Positions 32,601-43,460 of a stretch of DNA of 64,000 nt are shown piece by piece. The stretch spans positions 95,830,748-95,894,747 of the forward strand of contig JAQMRL010000002.1 of assembly GCA_035578175.1 (NCBI GenBank), read 5' to 3'. The notes under the pieces were generated by a model, which was not told where the DNA came from, made no database searches, and saw only the letters and a program-made list of their open reading frames with translations. Position 1 is the stretch's first letter, and each line of letters begins with the position of its first letter. The position numbers were made by a program, and so were the translations under genes. This DNA is from Catonia carolina. Taxonomy: Eukaryota; Arthropoda; Insecta; Hemiptera; Achilidae.

Positions 32601-32841
32601 ATCGCTCATTTTTGGTTTGATATCAATGACATTTGAACCGTATACTTCAGTTAACAATTTGTGAATATCAGGCAGTGCATTTTATTTAGCCAAAAGAAAT
32701 TAGTGAATTTACTTCCTGGACATAAATTGACAGAGGAGCTGTCATGACAATTTATCTCTGGATGGATTAATCCTACAGCAACTCTTTTCATGCAGAACAA
32801 AACACATAATGTTTTAAGTGTCATATGCATTTATCTCAGTA

Positions 32842-34023
32842 GGTATGTTCACACCCGTGCGCTTTCTTATTCGACGTGCAACGTCGCATGCGCTTCGAGG
32901 CATGCCATTTCGCCTGTCTGTACTCCTTTGAAAAGGGCTTTGTCTCAAAAAAACAACGAATATTTTTGAACACTACACTAAATTAAAGCCTATTCTTTCC
33001 TGCATTGATTGGTTTGACTTATATTATTTTAACTTGAAACTAGTCACAGATGCAGCAATTTACGCATAAAGAGTACTTAGATTTTAGCCGGTTTTCCGTT
33101 AATGTGGTTTTTAAATGTCCGTTACTCCGTCCAGGCTTTTCATAAAAGAACGGCGTTTAAGTACGTTGAAGATAAAGAGTTTTCTCTATATGAACATTTT
33201 AAAATAGAAGTCTGATGTTCCATTTTAAAATGCCAGCCATTTTTTTTAAAAAAAAAGTGTATTTTGGCTTCATGTAAAGAGAGGGAAATGATTTTTGGAC
33301 TGAACCATGCATTCTTACAGCACTGTTGTGCTATGTATCGTATTTTGCATTTGTAAATAGAAATATATATGTGGTGTAATAGAAAATTATATTAGTCTCT
33401 AAACTTCTTGAGAGGAAACTGAGCTCTATAGCAGTATCCGCTCCGAGTATAGTCATTTAGAAAAACAAACTTCTGTGTTTTTCCTGCTGCAACTCATTCT
33501 GTAGCTCATTTTGAATAATTTAACAATGTTTTTATTTTAAAAATAAACGCTTTGCTTGACATAATACTGTTGTGAAAATGCTTGGTTCAGTCCAAAAATC
33601 ATTTCCCTACCTTTACATGGAGCCAAAAAAGTACTTTTTTAAATAATGGCCATACAGCATATTAAAACGGAACATGAAATTTAGCTTTTAAAATATTATA
33701 ACTCTGATCTTCAATGTACTTAAATGCCGATTTTTATGAAAAGGCTGGATGGAGTAACGGATGTTTGAAAACCACATTAACGGAAAACCGGCTAAAAACT
33801 GAGTACTTTTTTGCGTAAATTGCTGTAGTTATCTCCGATTAATTTCTAAATCAAACCATTCAATTCAGGAAAGAACAGGCTTTAATTTAGTACATTGTTC
33901 AAAAATATTTTTTATATATTTTTTTGAGATAAATTTCTTCAAACGAGTGCGGGAAAGTGGCATGCCTCTAAGTGCATGCGACATCGCATGTCGAATAAGA
34001 AAGCGCACGAGTGTGGACATGCC
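32842..34023. mobile_element. Large foldback MITE (1.18 kb) with TA target duplication
   Basis: The left arm (about 32842-33330) and right arm (about 33580-34023) are imperfect reverse complements. The ends are GGTATGTTCACACCCGTGCG and, read inward from the right, GGCATGTCCACACTCGTGCG. TA flanks both sides (32840-32841 and 34024-34025). Further in, both arms contain TTTAGCCGGTTTTCCGTTAA and a stretch near AAATCATTTCCCT. The 101-codon frame over the right arm (33947-34252) is a by-product. The TA duplication and lack of coding suit a Tc1/mariner-type MITE, but the parent is unknown. Confidence 0.85.
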
Positions 34024-34025
34024 TA

Positions 34026-34837
34026 ATGGTGCATGTGTTTTTGAATGTCAGTCTATTGAAATTTCTATCCAAAATACATATAAATGTTCGACAGCTTTTC
34101 ACTTCTTCGACATAGACACAATATATTCCTCTAAGATGCTCCTTCAACGGAAGCAGCCTTTTTTTTTGTTTACTCTTAATGTTTCTATTGAAATAGTTAA
34201 CATTTCTTCTTGTGTCTGGTTACAGTTACTGTTGCATGGTTGTAAGTGTTGATTTATTTACAGTCTATTAGCTATAAACTAATTCATTGTTTTACAATGT
34301 AATTTTTTGCTTGTATTTGATTTCATGTTCAAAATACTGCTAGTTTTTTTGCCAATTAATTAAATTAACATGTTACATTTTTTATATGTAACGTACAGAT
34401 TTTGTTAATCTTTATTTCTAATATTCGTTAATCTGCTTTATTTTATAATTTTTTAAAGTGTTTGTTACAATTTTTGGTAATTTCATGTTTAATAATGATT
34501 CAAGATTGTTTTAATCAATTAATACTATTTAAAACATAACAGCAGAACTAGAGTTTTGTATTTACAAAATCTTATTTTTATTCATTTCAGCCACAAAGCA
34601 TAACTTTAATCTTGATAGTTTCTTCTGTATTCTGTAGCCAATATTCTCCCATTCTCTGGCTGTTTTACATTCTTCACTTCGTTTAGCTCTCATCATTCAA
34701 TTTTATTATGGTGAAAACCTCTGAAGTTCTTTATTTTCTTTTTCAATTTATACCTTCTTGTCGTAAGGTGTTAATTCCATTTCTTGAACATCAATCTTTG
34801 CTCTTAAAATCTAGTCATTTACAGTTTTAGAATCCAC
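34026..34837. other. Intergenic DNA
   Basis: No gene or repeat recognised. Confidence 0.45.
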
Positions 34838-35125
34838 TGGGGTGTTCTAGAGGTAAAGTCATCGACGTGAGTCTGCTGATTTTCGGAGACGAAGGTTCCC
34901 GGTCCAAATCCTAGTAAAAGTTGTTACTTTTATCGGATTTGAATACTAGACAGTGGTTACCGGTGTACTTTGATGGTTGGGGTTCAATTAACCATACTCT
35001 CTTAGGAGTGTCGGCCTTGGGTGTATACAAGACTACACATCATACAGATCATCTTCATCTCATTGGGTCATGGGGGTTGCTTATTGTTTCGAATTGAACA
35101 AATTGCAACATACACACATATGAAT
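34838..35125 (+). repeat. Second tRNA-like SINE family (S2)
   Basis: Starts CCACTGGGGTGTTCTAGAGG, has an A-box-like segment and a B-box-like GGTTCCCGGTCCAAATCC, a roughly 200-bp body, then an A-run at about 35127-35135. Structure suits a tRNA-derived SINE unrelated in its body to S1. No other copy was seen in this window. Confidence 0.6.
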
Positions 35126-36713
35126 AAAAAAAAATTACAGTTTTAGATCTGTCAAACTTCAAAATTTGTCTCAGAATGTACAGGATTAATTTTAACTAAG
35201 TTTCCGTAAAATAATATTTTCTTTTTTTGTCACATCTGACAATTTTGCATTTGTCTTCAACTTTACGTGTTAACCTCCGTTCACTATTTGCTATTTTGGA
35301 ACAAAATATTTTTATCTTAATTTTCCTTTTTCTTTTCTCTATCTTTTATACTTATTTTTAGTGCTCAGGATTAAATGTTCTTCAGGGAACTCTGGTATCA
35401 GAAACAGCTGTTAAGTTGTCAATTTTTCCTAATTTGTAAGTTACGCTATTACAGTTACTTACTTCATTGCCATTACTTACACTTTAAGTTACTTAATATT
35501 ATAATAGGCCGCTTAATAAATTATAAGTGCTATGGTTCACTAATGCTGTATTAGTAAATCAGTATTACAACTCTTGTGATGTGTTTGAAAACCTTATTGT
35601 GTGGTGTCAGTTTTATTCTTCAGTACTTTGATTCTTCTAATCTATACTACGAAAATACTATGAAAAAGTAATGCTCGTTTGTAGTAATCTCAGAAACTAC
35701 TCGACTGATTTCAGTTTTTCTTTCACTATTAGAAGGCTTATTGCTTCCTGGGTAACATTGGCATTACATAAATTTAAAATTAAAAAAAAATTATTGGTAA
35801 AAATGAAATAATTTTTTGTTTTGTAAAATAGATTGAAAAGATTAGTTCAGTTTGCCATCGTTTGTACTCATCAATTCTATTCTCTACCATCTATTGTTTA
35901 ATTCAGACGAGTTTAATACAGCCCATTATCACGTACGGTATGGTAAAGACCTCCAATCCCTTTACTCTTTGCTTTTTTCAAATTTTAAAAAAGTAATTGA
36001 TAAGGCAGATACCAAAAAATAATGTCACATAATTATGATTTGTGTATAGAAAGTTATGAAAACGTTCCAAAAGAAATCATACCAGTTTTTTATTAAGAAG
36101 ATTTTGTCTACTTTTTCTTATACCATTCATTCAGTTATCCTGAGGTCATATTTCTTTTGTTTCATAGGTGATTTATACCGATAAAAACAAAATACTGTTT
36201 CTGGTACTAATTGGTTTTATTTGTTCAGTCATGATTTTGCTTTCAATTTATAAGGTTGTGTGAGAAGTCAAACGCTATAAGTTTAGATTGCTTTGAAGCA
36301 CAGCAAGCAGGTGATTGCTAGCCATTAATAATTTGTGTGTGTGTGTGTACATTTCAACATGAATTTTTTGTATTTTAGTAAGATTAAAAACATACATAAT
36401 TGTCTCTTAAAGCTTATTTGAACTCCTAGAAATTGTTCTAATAGGCAAGTCAAGGTTAAAATGTTTTGTCATTGTCATCCCCTGCATGACAGCTGATTAT
36501 CTGTTAGGCAAATCCTATTATACCTTACTTCCCAACAAATCTGACGTGTATGGAAATTAACATTGGACAATGTAGTGTCAACATTAATCTTATTAAGGGT
36601 GTAATCTTACTTTTATTGCTCCAGTTATTAGGTAACAGAATAAAAATGAGTCTACAAAAGTTTTATTAATAAATAATTAGTTTATAAATTAATATTAATA
36701 AATAAAAAATAAT
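35126..36713. other. Intergenic DNA with possible Helitron-like end
   Basis: About 35640-35770 (AGTAATGCTCGTTTGTAGTA and AAACTACTCGACTGATTTC) recalls a motif common in insect repeats often linked to Helitrons, with no supporting hairpin or CTRR end seen. A (TG)n run lies near 36332-36347. No gene. Confidence 0.35.
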
Positions 36714-36725
36714 AAGAATTATTAA

Positions 36726-37115
36726 AACGGGCAGGTGGAGTGTTATTTTAATTGCACTCTATCTGTTTGGTCCAGGGCTAAAAAAATAGTTCTGTTTCTT
36801 ATCACATAGTTAGCCACTTATATGACTAAACTATTTAAGAACAGAAGAGGTAGAGGTGTAAAAGACACTAGTCAGAGTTATCTCATCTGAGAGTAATGAA
36901 TTTCACTATGCAGCCAGACCCTGTGGTGAATGAAGTGAAGGTGTCATTTGCAGGGTGGAAAGTGAGTGCTTTTCGGAGGGCCCGGCATGCTGATAAGCAT
37001 ACTCTTTCAACTCAGTGAGGAAGGCAATGGTAAACCACCTTACTCCTTGTTTTTACTTAGTAAAACCTCTAGAGGTTCAAACCAGCCTTCGGCTGTTGAC
37101 CTAAATAACAACAAC
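36726..37115 (+). repeat. R1 interspersed repeat, copy 3, with target duplication
   Basis: Fullest plus-strand R1 copy. AAGAATTATTAA (36714-36725) and AAGAACTATTAA (37116-37127) flank it, a 12-bp duplication with one difference. It begins at about GGGCAGGTGGAG and ends in CTAAATAACAACAAC. The duplication length and the simple 3' tail indicate target-primed retroposition. Confidence 0.85.
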
Positions 37116-37127
37116 AAGAACTATTAA

Positions 37128-40000
37128 TGAATAAACATGTAATGTTATTCAATTTCGATATAATGCGGTACTTCATTAGAAAACATTTCTCACCCATTGT
37201 TGACTAAACATTGGCTGGGCGTGTAAAGTAGTCAGTTTATTTTAATTTTTAAAATTACCGTATGAGAGGAGGTGAGTTTGAGTCTTACTTATGAAAACTT
37301 TTTTTTTGTTAGTCGATCATTGATTATTATTAAATAAATGATGAGAAACATTTAAAATTTTAATTTCAAATTCAACTGAATATAACTAACTAGTGAAGTT
37401 ATTTTTAACTTTAATTTAGTTATAATTATTAGTTTAATTATTTGTAAAAAAATCAAAATTTTTGAATAGTGTGTGGGATTCGAACTCACGACCTCTCATA
37501 TGGCAATACCAAAAGTAAAATATTAATTGTCCACTTTATACACGTGGCTAATGTTCAGACAAAATGGATCCCAAATTTCTTTCTTATGGAAGTACCGTGC
37601 TATATCGAAATTGAATAACATTTTGGTCTTTATTTATTAATAAATTAAATTATTAGCTATTAAAATCTTTTGTAGACTCAATTTTATTCTGTTTCCTAAT
37701 GACTGGAGTCCTTAAAGTAAGATTACACCCTTATTATTAGATTAATGTTGACAGTGCACTGTTTAATGTTAATTTCTCTATACATCAAATTTGTTGAAAA
37801 GCACGATATAGCAGTAAGCATAGTGTAATTTGTAATAAAACATATGTTTCCTTCCACGATGCAATTTTAATTTTTTCCCTATTTTTACAGTGTCAAGCTG
37901 CGTTGTAAAATACAAATTATTCAGAACAAGTATGATTTGGGTTGATTACACATAAACCTGTACTGTTCCTAAATAGCTAATAAATCCAATATTTGATTAA
38001 AAACAAAAACAGAACTTTTGTTCAAGGCTGAAATTTAGAATAAGCTACTGTTATTTTAGTAATCCAATTACATTTAGTGGGTAAAATGATCATGAAGTAT
38101 GAATTAAATGAAAATATCTGTTTACAAATACTAATTTCATGTAATCGAAAGAAAAACATTCATGTAGTAAATGTTATGTAACGTTTAGTATTAACCAAGC
38201 TTCAAATTAATTTCTAAATTCATTTCTTTTCAGGTATATCTACGTAAGAATTGTGTGAAGATCATTTTCATGTGATAACACAAAATCATTATCATTGCAC
38301 AAATGGGTGATGGTATAAAATTATATTCTGTATTAATAATATACACCTTAATGTGTAATTTTGCTTTACAACGTTGAATTTATATTTGTGATCTCTATTT
38401 GAGAAGTGTAGTTGTACTAAAAAAGAAGATGGAACCATGAAATGCTACAGAACTCTTGGCTTCATTTACATCATACCTTTCTGGTATTGTAAGATTTTTT
38501 TGATCTATAAAATAATGTAATAATTTAATTTTAGGTGATATCTTGTACTTAAGTGCGACAGAAAATTACATTAATAAGAGAAAATCAGTTGAAGCCAAAT
38601 ATTTGATTTTTTTTAAAATGCAGGTACGATATCATGAGATATATCCAAGAATACTGATTTCAGCGAAGCTTCTACTGAGGAGTTTTTTTTACAAAAAAAT
38701 TACTCCTGATAAATTTTCTAGGGTAAATGCAACCAAAAATAGTCATACAAAGTTAATCTCTTATTCTTGATGTCCCTTCTCCTTCCAGAGGTTGGAGACC
38801 ATCTTACTTGTCCACTCCACTTTATTTTCAGCAGATACTAAAACCAAAATTTTTCTTACCGGGTAATTAGTTTGGATCCCATATCGTTTTACCTACATAT
38901 TCAATCATCTTTCGTGCATTCTTATTCCATGCTGTTTACAATCTACATCTTTTGAACTGTCATTTAAATGAAATAAACATTAGTTTGTTCATTCTATCCA
39001 ATTTACTATTTCGTTTGGACCATTTTTAAAGATTTTGTATATTGAACTAGAATGTAGCTTATTTAAAATTTGTAATTATACAATTTTATTTTAATTATTG
39101 ATAAATAGCTTAAAAATGCAAGTAGAATATCATTAAAAGGTTTAGCATAATTATATATAATTCAAATTTTTTAACACAAAAATTTATGCTCATATCAGTT
39201 CAATTTTTTCTAATCTCAATATTATGAGTTGAACAAAGTTATTAACATTTTTTTGGTCTCTCATTAATGCAGATATGAGAGTTATTGTTTTATTACTGGT
39301 ATCTTCCTTTCTTCTAGACATCTGATGGGCGTTCTTGAGCTATGATAAACACAAAACGAATTCTAAATTACTTCAACTACTTTATTTATTAGTTTCTTGC
39401 ACCTTTCATTGTTATGTAGAATCGAGGCAAAAACAGAGGTCCTGGTTCACTGCGCACTTTCCAGCTAAGGTCCACAAATGCTTGACTGGAGTATAACTAA
39501 AAGTAATCGTGAAAAATTTAAACTAAAATTAACATAGTAACCATTTATTTAACGTTACTTTTTTGTATTTCCATTAAAATAAATAAATAGGATTTAATAT
39601 TTTATAATAAAAATAAACTTGTAAGTAAATCTTAAGAATATTTAAGTTACTTTTAGTTAGAAGAAAAACATTTTTATTTGCAGGGTTGTATTTGTGTTGT
39701 TTACATTACAAACCACCATATAAATTATACAGGTGACTTCTCTTCGTAGTGAATAAAAATGGAAAGACTATTTCATAAATCTTATTCAAATATAAATTTT
39801 GTTTATTTTATAAAATGGATCATATATTTTTTATGTAAAGTTAACTGTAATAGGATGTTAAAAATATAATAGATTATTTGTAATTTATGTATGTATTTCA
39901 ACCATTATTTACTTGTAATAAATTAATTTTTACGTAATAATTTTATTTTGTTTGTTATTTCCAAGGGGTTTTTATTACCATATTAGTTCGCATCTATATT
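37128..40000. other. Intergenic DNA with a short SINE-like fragment
   Basis: At about 37463-37520, minus strand, a tRNA-like piece (GAGGTCGTGAGTTCGAATCC) is seen. The rest, including a 75-codon frame at 38543-38770, has no supportable feature. Confidence 0.4.
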
Positions 40001-40547
40001 GCTCGCCACGAAAGAAGTCCATTGTGTTTGAAGAGCCCTATTTCAAAAATGACTAGACGGAAAATGTTTAACGCTGTAGCAAATTAATGCCTGTTCTTTC
40101 CTGCATTGATTTGTTTGACTTAAATTTTTTTAATTTAAAACTTGGTTGGAGATGCAGCAATTTACACATAAAAAGTACCCAGTTCTTAACTGGTTTTCTG
40201 TTAGTGTGCGCTTTTTAAATGTTTCCAGTCTCTTTAAACTTCATCTAGGCTTATGTTTATGTATGTTAAAGATCACAGTTTTCTCTATAACAGGAATATT
40301 TTAAAAATAATATCCGATGTTTCATTTTAATATTTCACCCATTTTAAAAATGTGCTTGTTTGGCTTCACCTGATGGTAGGGAAATGATTTTTCGACTGAA
40401 TTATGCATTTTTATAATAGCCTAAGGCTATTTTAATAGTATTGTGTTAAGTATAGGCTTTTGCATTTATAAAAAATAAAACAGAAATGGACTTGTGATGT
40501 AGACCTAAATAGAAAACTCTTCACAGCAGACTTCTTTCGTGGCGTGC
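40001..40547. mobile_element. Non-autonomous element sharing one arm with the 1.18-kb foldback
   Basis: Terminal inverted repeats CGCCACGAAAGAAGTC (from about 40004) and its reverse complement (to about 40544) bound the stretch. Its interior (about 40060-40400) aligns with the left arm of the foldback at 32842, for example TTCTTTCCTGCATTGATT and AGGGAAATGATTTTT. The outer ends differ between the two elements. No coding potential. Confidence 0.7.
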
Positions 40548-40916
40548 ACTATGACAAGATTTTCTATAAAATGCTGTTGAAATTCAACAATTGTGTTAAA
40601 TTGGAGACCAAACTTTTATCACTTCTTATTTCAATGGCAACCTGATGCTCTGATGATGCATTTGTTGCTTTTCATGGGTATCTTGACTCCAAAGGTAAAA
40701 GTGTATGAAATCTTACAATTTTTGAGAAAATCACGAAATTTCATGTACACTTTTTTTTAAATAGCCTCATTTAACTTATTACATTTTTTAATGCTCTACA
40801 AGATGGTGTAAGCTCCATGTCTGCTGAAATTCTTGGGGAGGCTGTGCTCTAGTAGAAAAAAATGTTTTTATATAAGATGGCAGCCTTAAAATATGCATTC
40901 TAGGGAAAAGTTTATA

Positions 40917-42215
40917 CGAGGGTGAATCAAATATAAACGGTAATTTTTAAAATTATATTTATTGAATAATATTATACAAAAACTATGCCTTCAACATTTT
41001 TCAATATAGTCTCCTGCATTATCTACACACTTCTGCCACCGATTTGGAAGCTTGAATATTGCCTGTTCATAAAAAGATTGAGGGAGAGTTGTCAACCAAT
41101 CGCGCACGTGCTTCTCGACATCTTCATTGCTTTCAAATCGTTTTCCTCCAAGTGATTCTTTCAGAGGCGCAAACAAAAAGTAGTCACAAGGGGACAAGTC
41201 TGGACTGTAAGGAGGGTGTTCGAGAGTTTCCCAGCCCATTTCTTCCAATTTATCCCTTGTCAACAATGCGGTGTGAGGCCTTGCGTTGTCATGGAGAAGG
41301 ATGACATCTCTAATGGGCACACCTCGTCTTTTGTTTCGGTAACTGGTTTTTGCCGACTGTAGCACCTGGCAGTAGTAAGCCGCATTCACTGTTCGTTGAT
41401 CGTGAAGAAAATCAATGAGTAGAACTCCCCTTGAGTCAAAAAAAATTGTTGCAAGAACTTTTCCGGCTGAGAGACGAGTTTTGGCTTTCACTGGGCAGCC
41501 TTCATCCTTCCTTCGCCACTCCTTACTTGCCATTTTCGATTTGGGAGTGTAATGGTGGACCCAAGTCTCATCACATGTGACGATGTGCCTCAAAAAATCT
41601 TCACCTTCTTCTTGAAATCGATGCAGAAGTCTCCCGGCGATCTCCGACCTGACCTGTTTTTGATTTCCGGACAGCAACCTCGGAACCCATCGAGCACTAA
41701 TCTTTCTGAAGCCAAGGTGGTCTGTGATTGCAGACTGAACACTCCCGTAGCTGATACCAATTTCTGACGAGATTTCTTGTACAGTTAACCGGCGATCACC
41801 TTCAATAAGCTCTCGAACGGCACTAATGTTGTCATCTGTGAGACTTGACCTTGGGCGTCGACAGTGACTTTCGTTTTCAATACGTTCTCGCCCACCCCTA
41901 AATTCTCTGGCCCACGTATACACTCGATTCTTAGACAGAGTAGTGTCCCCAAACTGTGCCCGCAAACGAGTAAAAATTTCCGAAGGCTTAACACGTTCAT
42001 TTGCTAAAAATTTTTGGACGATTTGTTGCGCAACAGATGGATGTACCTCTTGCTCGGTCATGGCTGTACTGACGGCAGAACGCAACAATGCTGCGAAGTA
42101 AGCTGTTCCCCCCACTCCTATTAAACAAAACAACAACTGCTCACCGCCACATCTGGTCCAAACGTGTTTGGTACAGTCAACAGCAAAATGACCGTTTATA
42201 TTTGATTCGCCCTCG
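40917..42215 (-). mobile_element. Intact mariner element, 1.3 kb
   Basis: Terminal inverted repeats CGAGGGTGAATCAAATATAA (left) and CGAGGGCGAATCAAATATAA (right, read inward) differ by one base in the first 20. They are flanked by TA (40915-40916 and 42216-42217), the mariner target duplication. The single gene inside is open. Length, ends and transposase agree with a complete mariner. The near-perfect ends and intact gene suggest recent arrival, and it sits inside the R2 copy D. Confidence 0.95.
40991..42061 (-). CDS. Mariner transposase (DD34D)
   Basis: 356 residues, start ATG at 42061, stop TGA at 40991-40993. The frame stays open upstream past the element's own end, but 42061 is the only in-frame Met inside the element. 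N-terminal helix-turn-helix region (VAQQIVQKFLANERVKPSEI and a second around LTVQEISSEIGIS), linker motif WVPRLL (125-130), and catalytic triad D164 (CDETWVHH), D258 (HDNARPHT) and D293 (CDYFLF) with exactly 34 residues between the last two. YSPDL precedes the third Asp, as in mariner families. It cuts and pastes DNA by binding the terminal repeats. Nothing visible is broken, so it may be active. Confidence 0.95.
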   Translation of the reverse strand: MTEQEVHPSVAQQIVQKFLANERVKPSEIFTRLRAQFGDTTLSKNRVYTWAREFRGGRERIENESHCRRPRSSLTDDNISAVRELIEGDRRLTVQEISSEIGISYGSVQSAITDHLGFRKISARWVPRLLSGNQKQVRSEIAGRLLHRFQEEGEDFLRHIVTCDETWVHHYTPKSKMASKEWRRKDEGCPVKAKTRLSAGKVLATIFFDSRGVLLIDFLHDQRTVNAAYYCQVLQSAKTSYRNKRRGVPIRDVILLHDNARPHTALLTRDKLEEMGWETLEHPPYSPDLSPCDYFLFAPLKESLGGKRFESNEDVEKHVRDWLTTLPQSFYEQAIFKLPNRWQKCVDNAGDYIEKC

Positions 42216-42595
42216 TATAATCGAAGTTGTATAACATTTAAAAACCTACCTGTTATTTGAAACAAGTTTTGGCACACTTTGGTTGCTGCAATCAATGATT
42301 GTCTGTTTTTTTTTCATCAAAATTGGTAAAAATATGGAATTTTTAAGATTATGGCCTTAAATGCTATTTATGACAAAAAAGTGTATAATTAAACTTATAG
42401 AAAATTAAAAAATCTACAAGATTTATTCAAGCATTTTCTTCTGTGGAGCCTAGCTTAGCGTCAAATAATGATTTTCTGTAGTTTTAAGTTTTACAGCATT
42501 AATTTTCATTTTGCATCATTCACTCATGATTATAATTAGGTTATCAATATTTATTATTTACATTGTCAAGAGAAAGTCGCACTAGATTTTGTTTA

Positions 42596-43134
42596 TGTTT
42601 CATAATGTGTGCTATAAAACAGTTTATGCTTGTATTGTTTCTATGTTATACTTTTATGGGTTATTTGTTTAGATAATTGTTGCTTATTTATTGGTGGTGT
42701 TTCATAGTACAATATTATAACAGTGTTTTATTTCTTGCTTTTATTGTACTTTTTTGTCAATTCACACCAATCAAGCTTTGATATGTCTCAAATAACACGA
42801 CCGCAAATACTAAAGAGGTGACAGAACATTTTGTTTAGTTTCTTAAACATTTATTTACAGAAAAAAATACTTAACACATTTTCTATCAAAGTTTTGTTTC
42901 TTTTAAAATACATTTCTCTTGGAAGCAATTGGACCGCAGGGATCTTATCAAGGAGAAAATATCTGGTTAGCAAGGGGTACACATTTTTGAGTTGTCAGGA
43001 TTAAGCAGTTACTATTGTAATACACGGAGAGTGTATAAAAAAGTCATCATTGCTGCTTCTCTACATACCTGTGAGTATTTGCACTACCAAAATGTCAAGT
43101 AATATCACAATACATGATATGAGGAAAACAAAAA
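42596..43134. other. Gap between R2 copy D and the ATOX1 3' end
   Basis: AT-rich. No feature recognised. Confidence 0.4.
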
Positions 43135-43140
43135 TTTATT
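43135..43140 (-). terminator. Possible polyadenylation signal of ATOX1
   Basis: AATAAA on the minus strand about 320 bases after the ATOX1 stop. A second one at 43168-43173 is closer. Either could be used. Confidence 0.35.
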
Positions 43141-43460
43141 GAAAATACAAAGAATGCATTATGCAAATTTATTTGTTCAAGAAACAGTATACAAAAATAA
43201 ATTCATCTATGAAAAAAATGTTATAAACATAATATGCTGCAGATATATTTAATATTGATTTTTAAAAGCTAAAAGATAAAACAATAATATAAATTTATAA
43301 ACTATCTTGTTGAACAAGACAATCACATTAAAAATATACTTAAAAATATCACTTAATATAAAGTTAATTAATTATAACTGCCATTAGTTCATTAAATATT
43401 ATAATTTAAATCACATTAAAAATAATTATTTATAAAAAATAAAATCATAAGTAGCTGAGA

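Larger units (their letters stand above)
40712..42595 (+). repeat. R2 repeat, copy D, split by a mariner
   Basis: 40712-40914 and 42218-42595 are consecutive parts of the 0.9-kb R2 repeat also found at 50680-51606, 57456-58366 and 59830-60746. Removing the mariner and one TA restores an uninterrupted R2 alignment across AAAGT/TATAATCGAAGTTG. This copy lacks the left end of R2. Confidence 0.8.

Noticed and set aside
33947..34252. 101-codon plus-strand frame
   Set aside because: Spans the right end of the 1.18-kb foldback and its flank, and has no recognisable similarity.
42062..42295. N-terminal extension of the mariner frame to 434 codons
   Set aside because: The extra codons run through the terminal inverted repeat and into the R2 flank, so they cannot belong to the transposase. 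The Met at 42061 gives a normal length.
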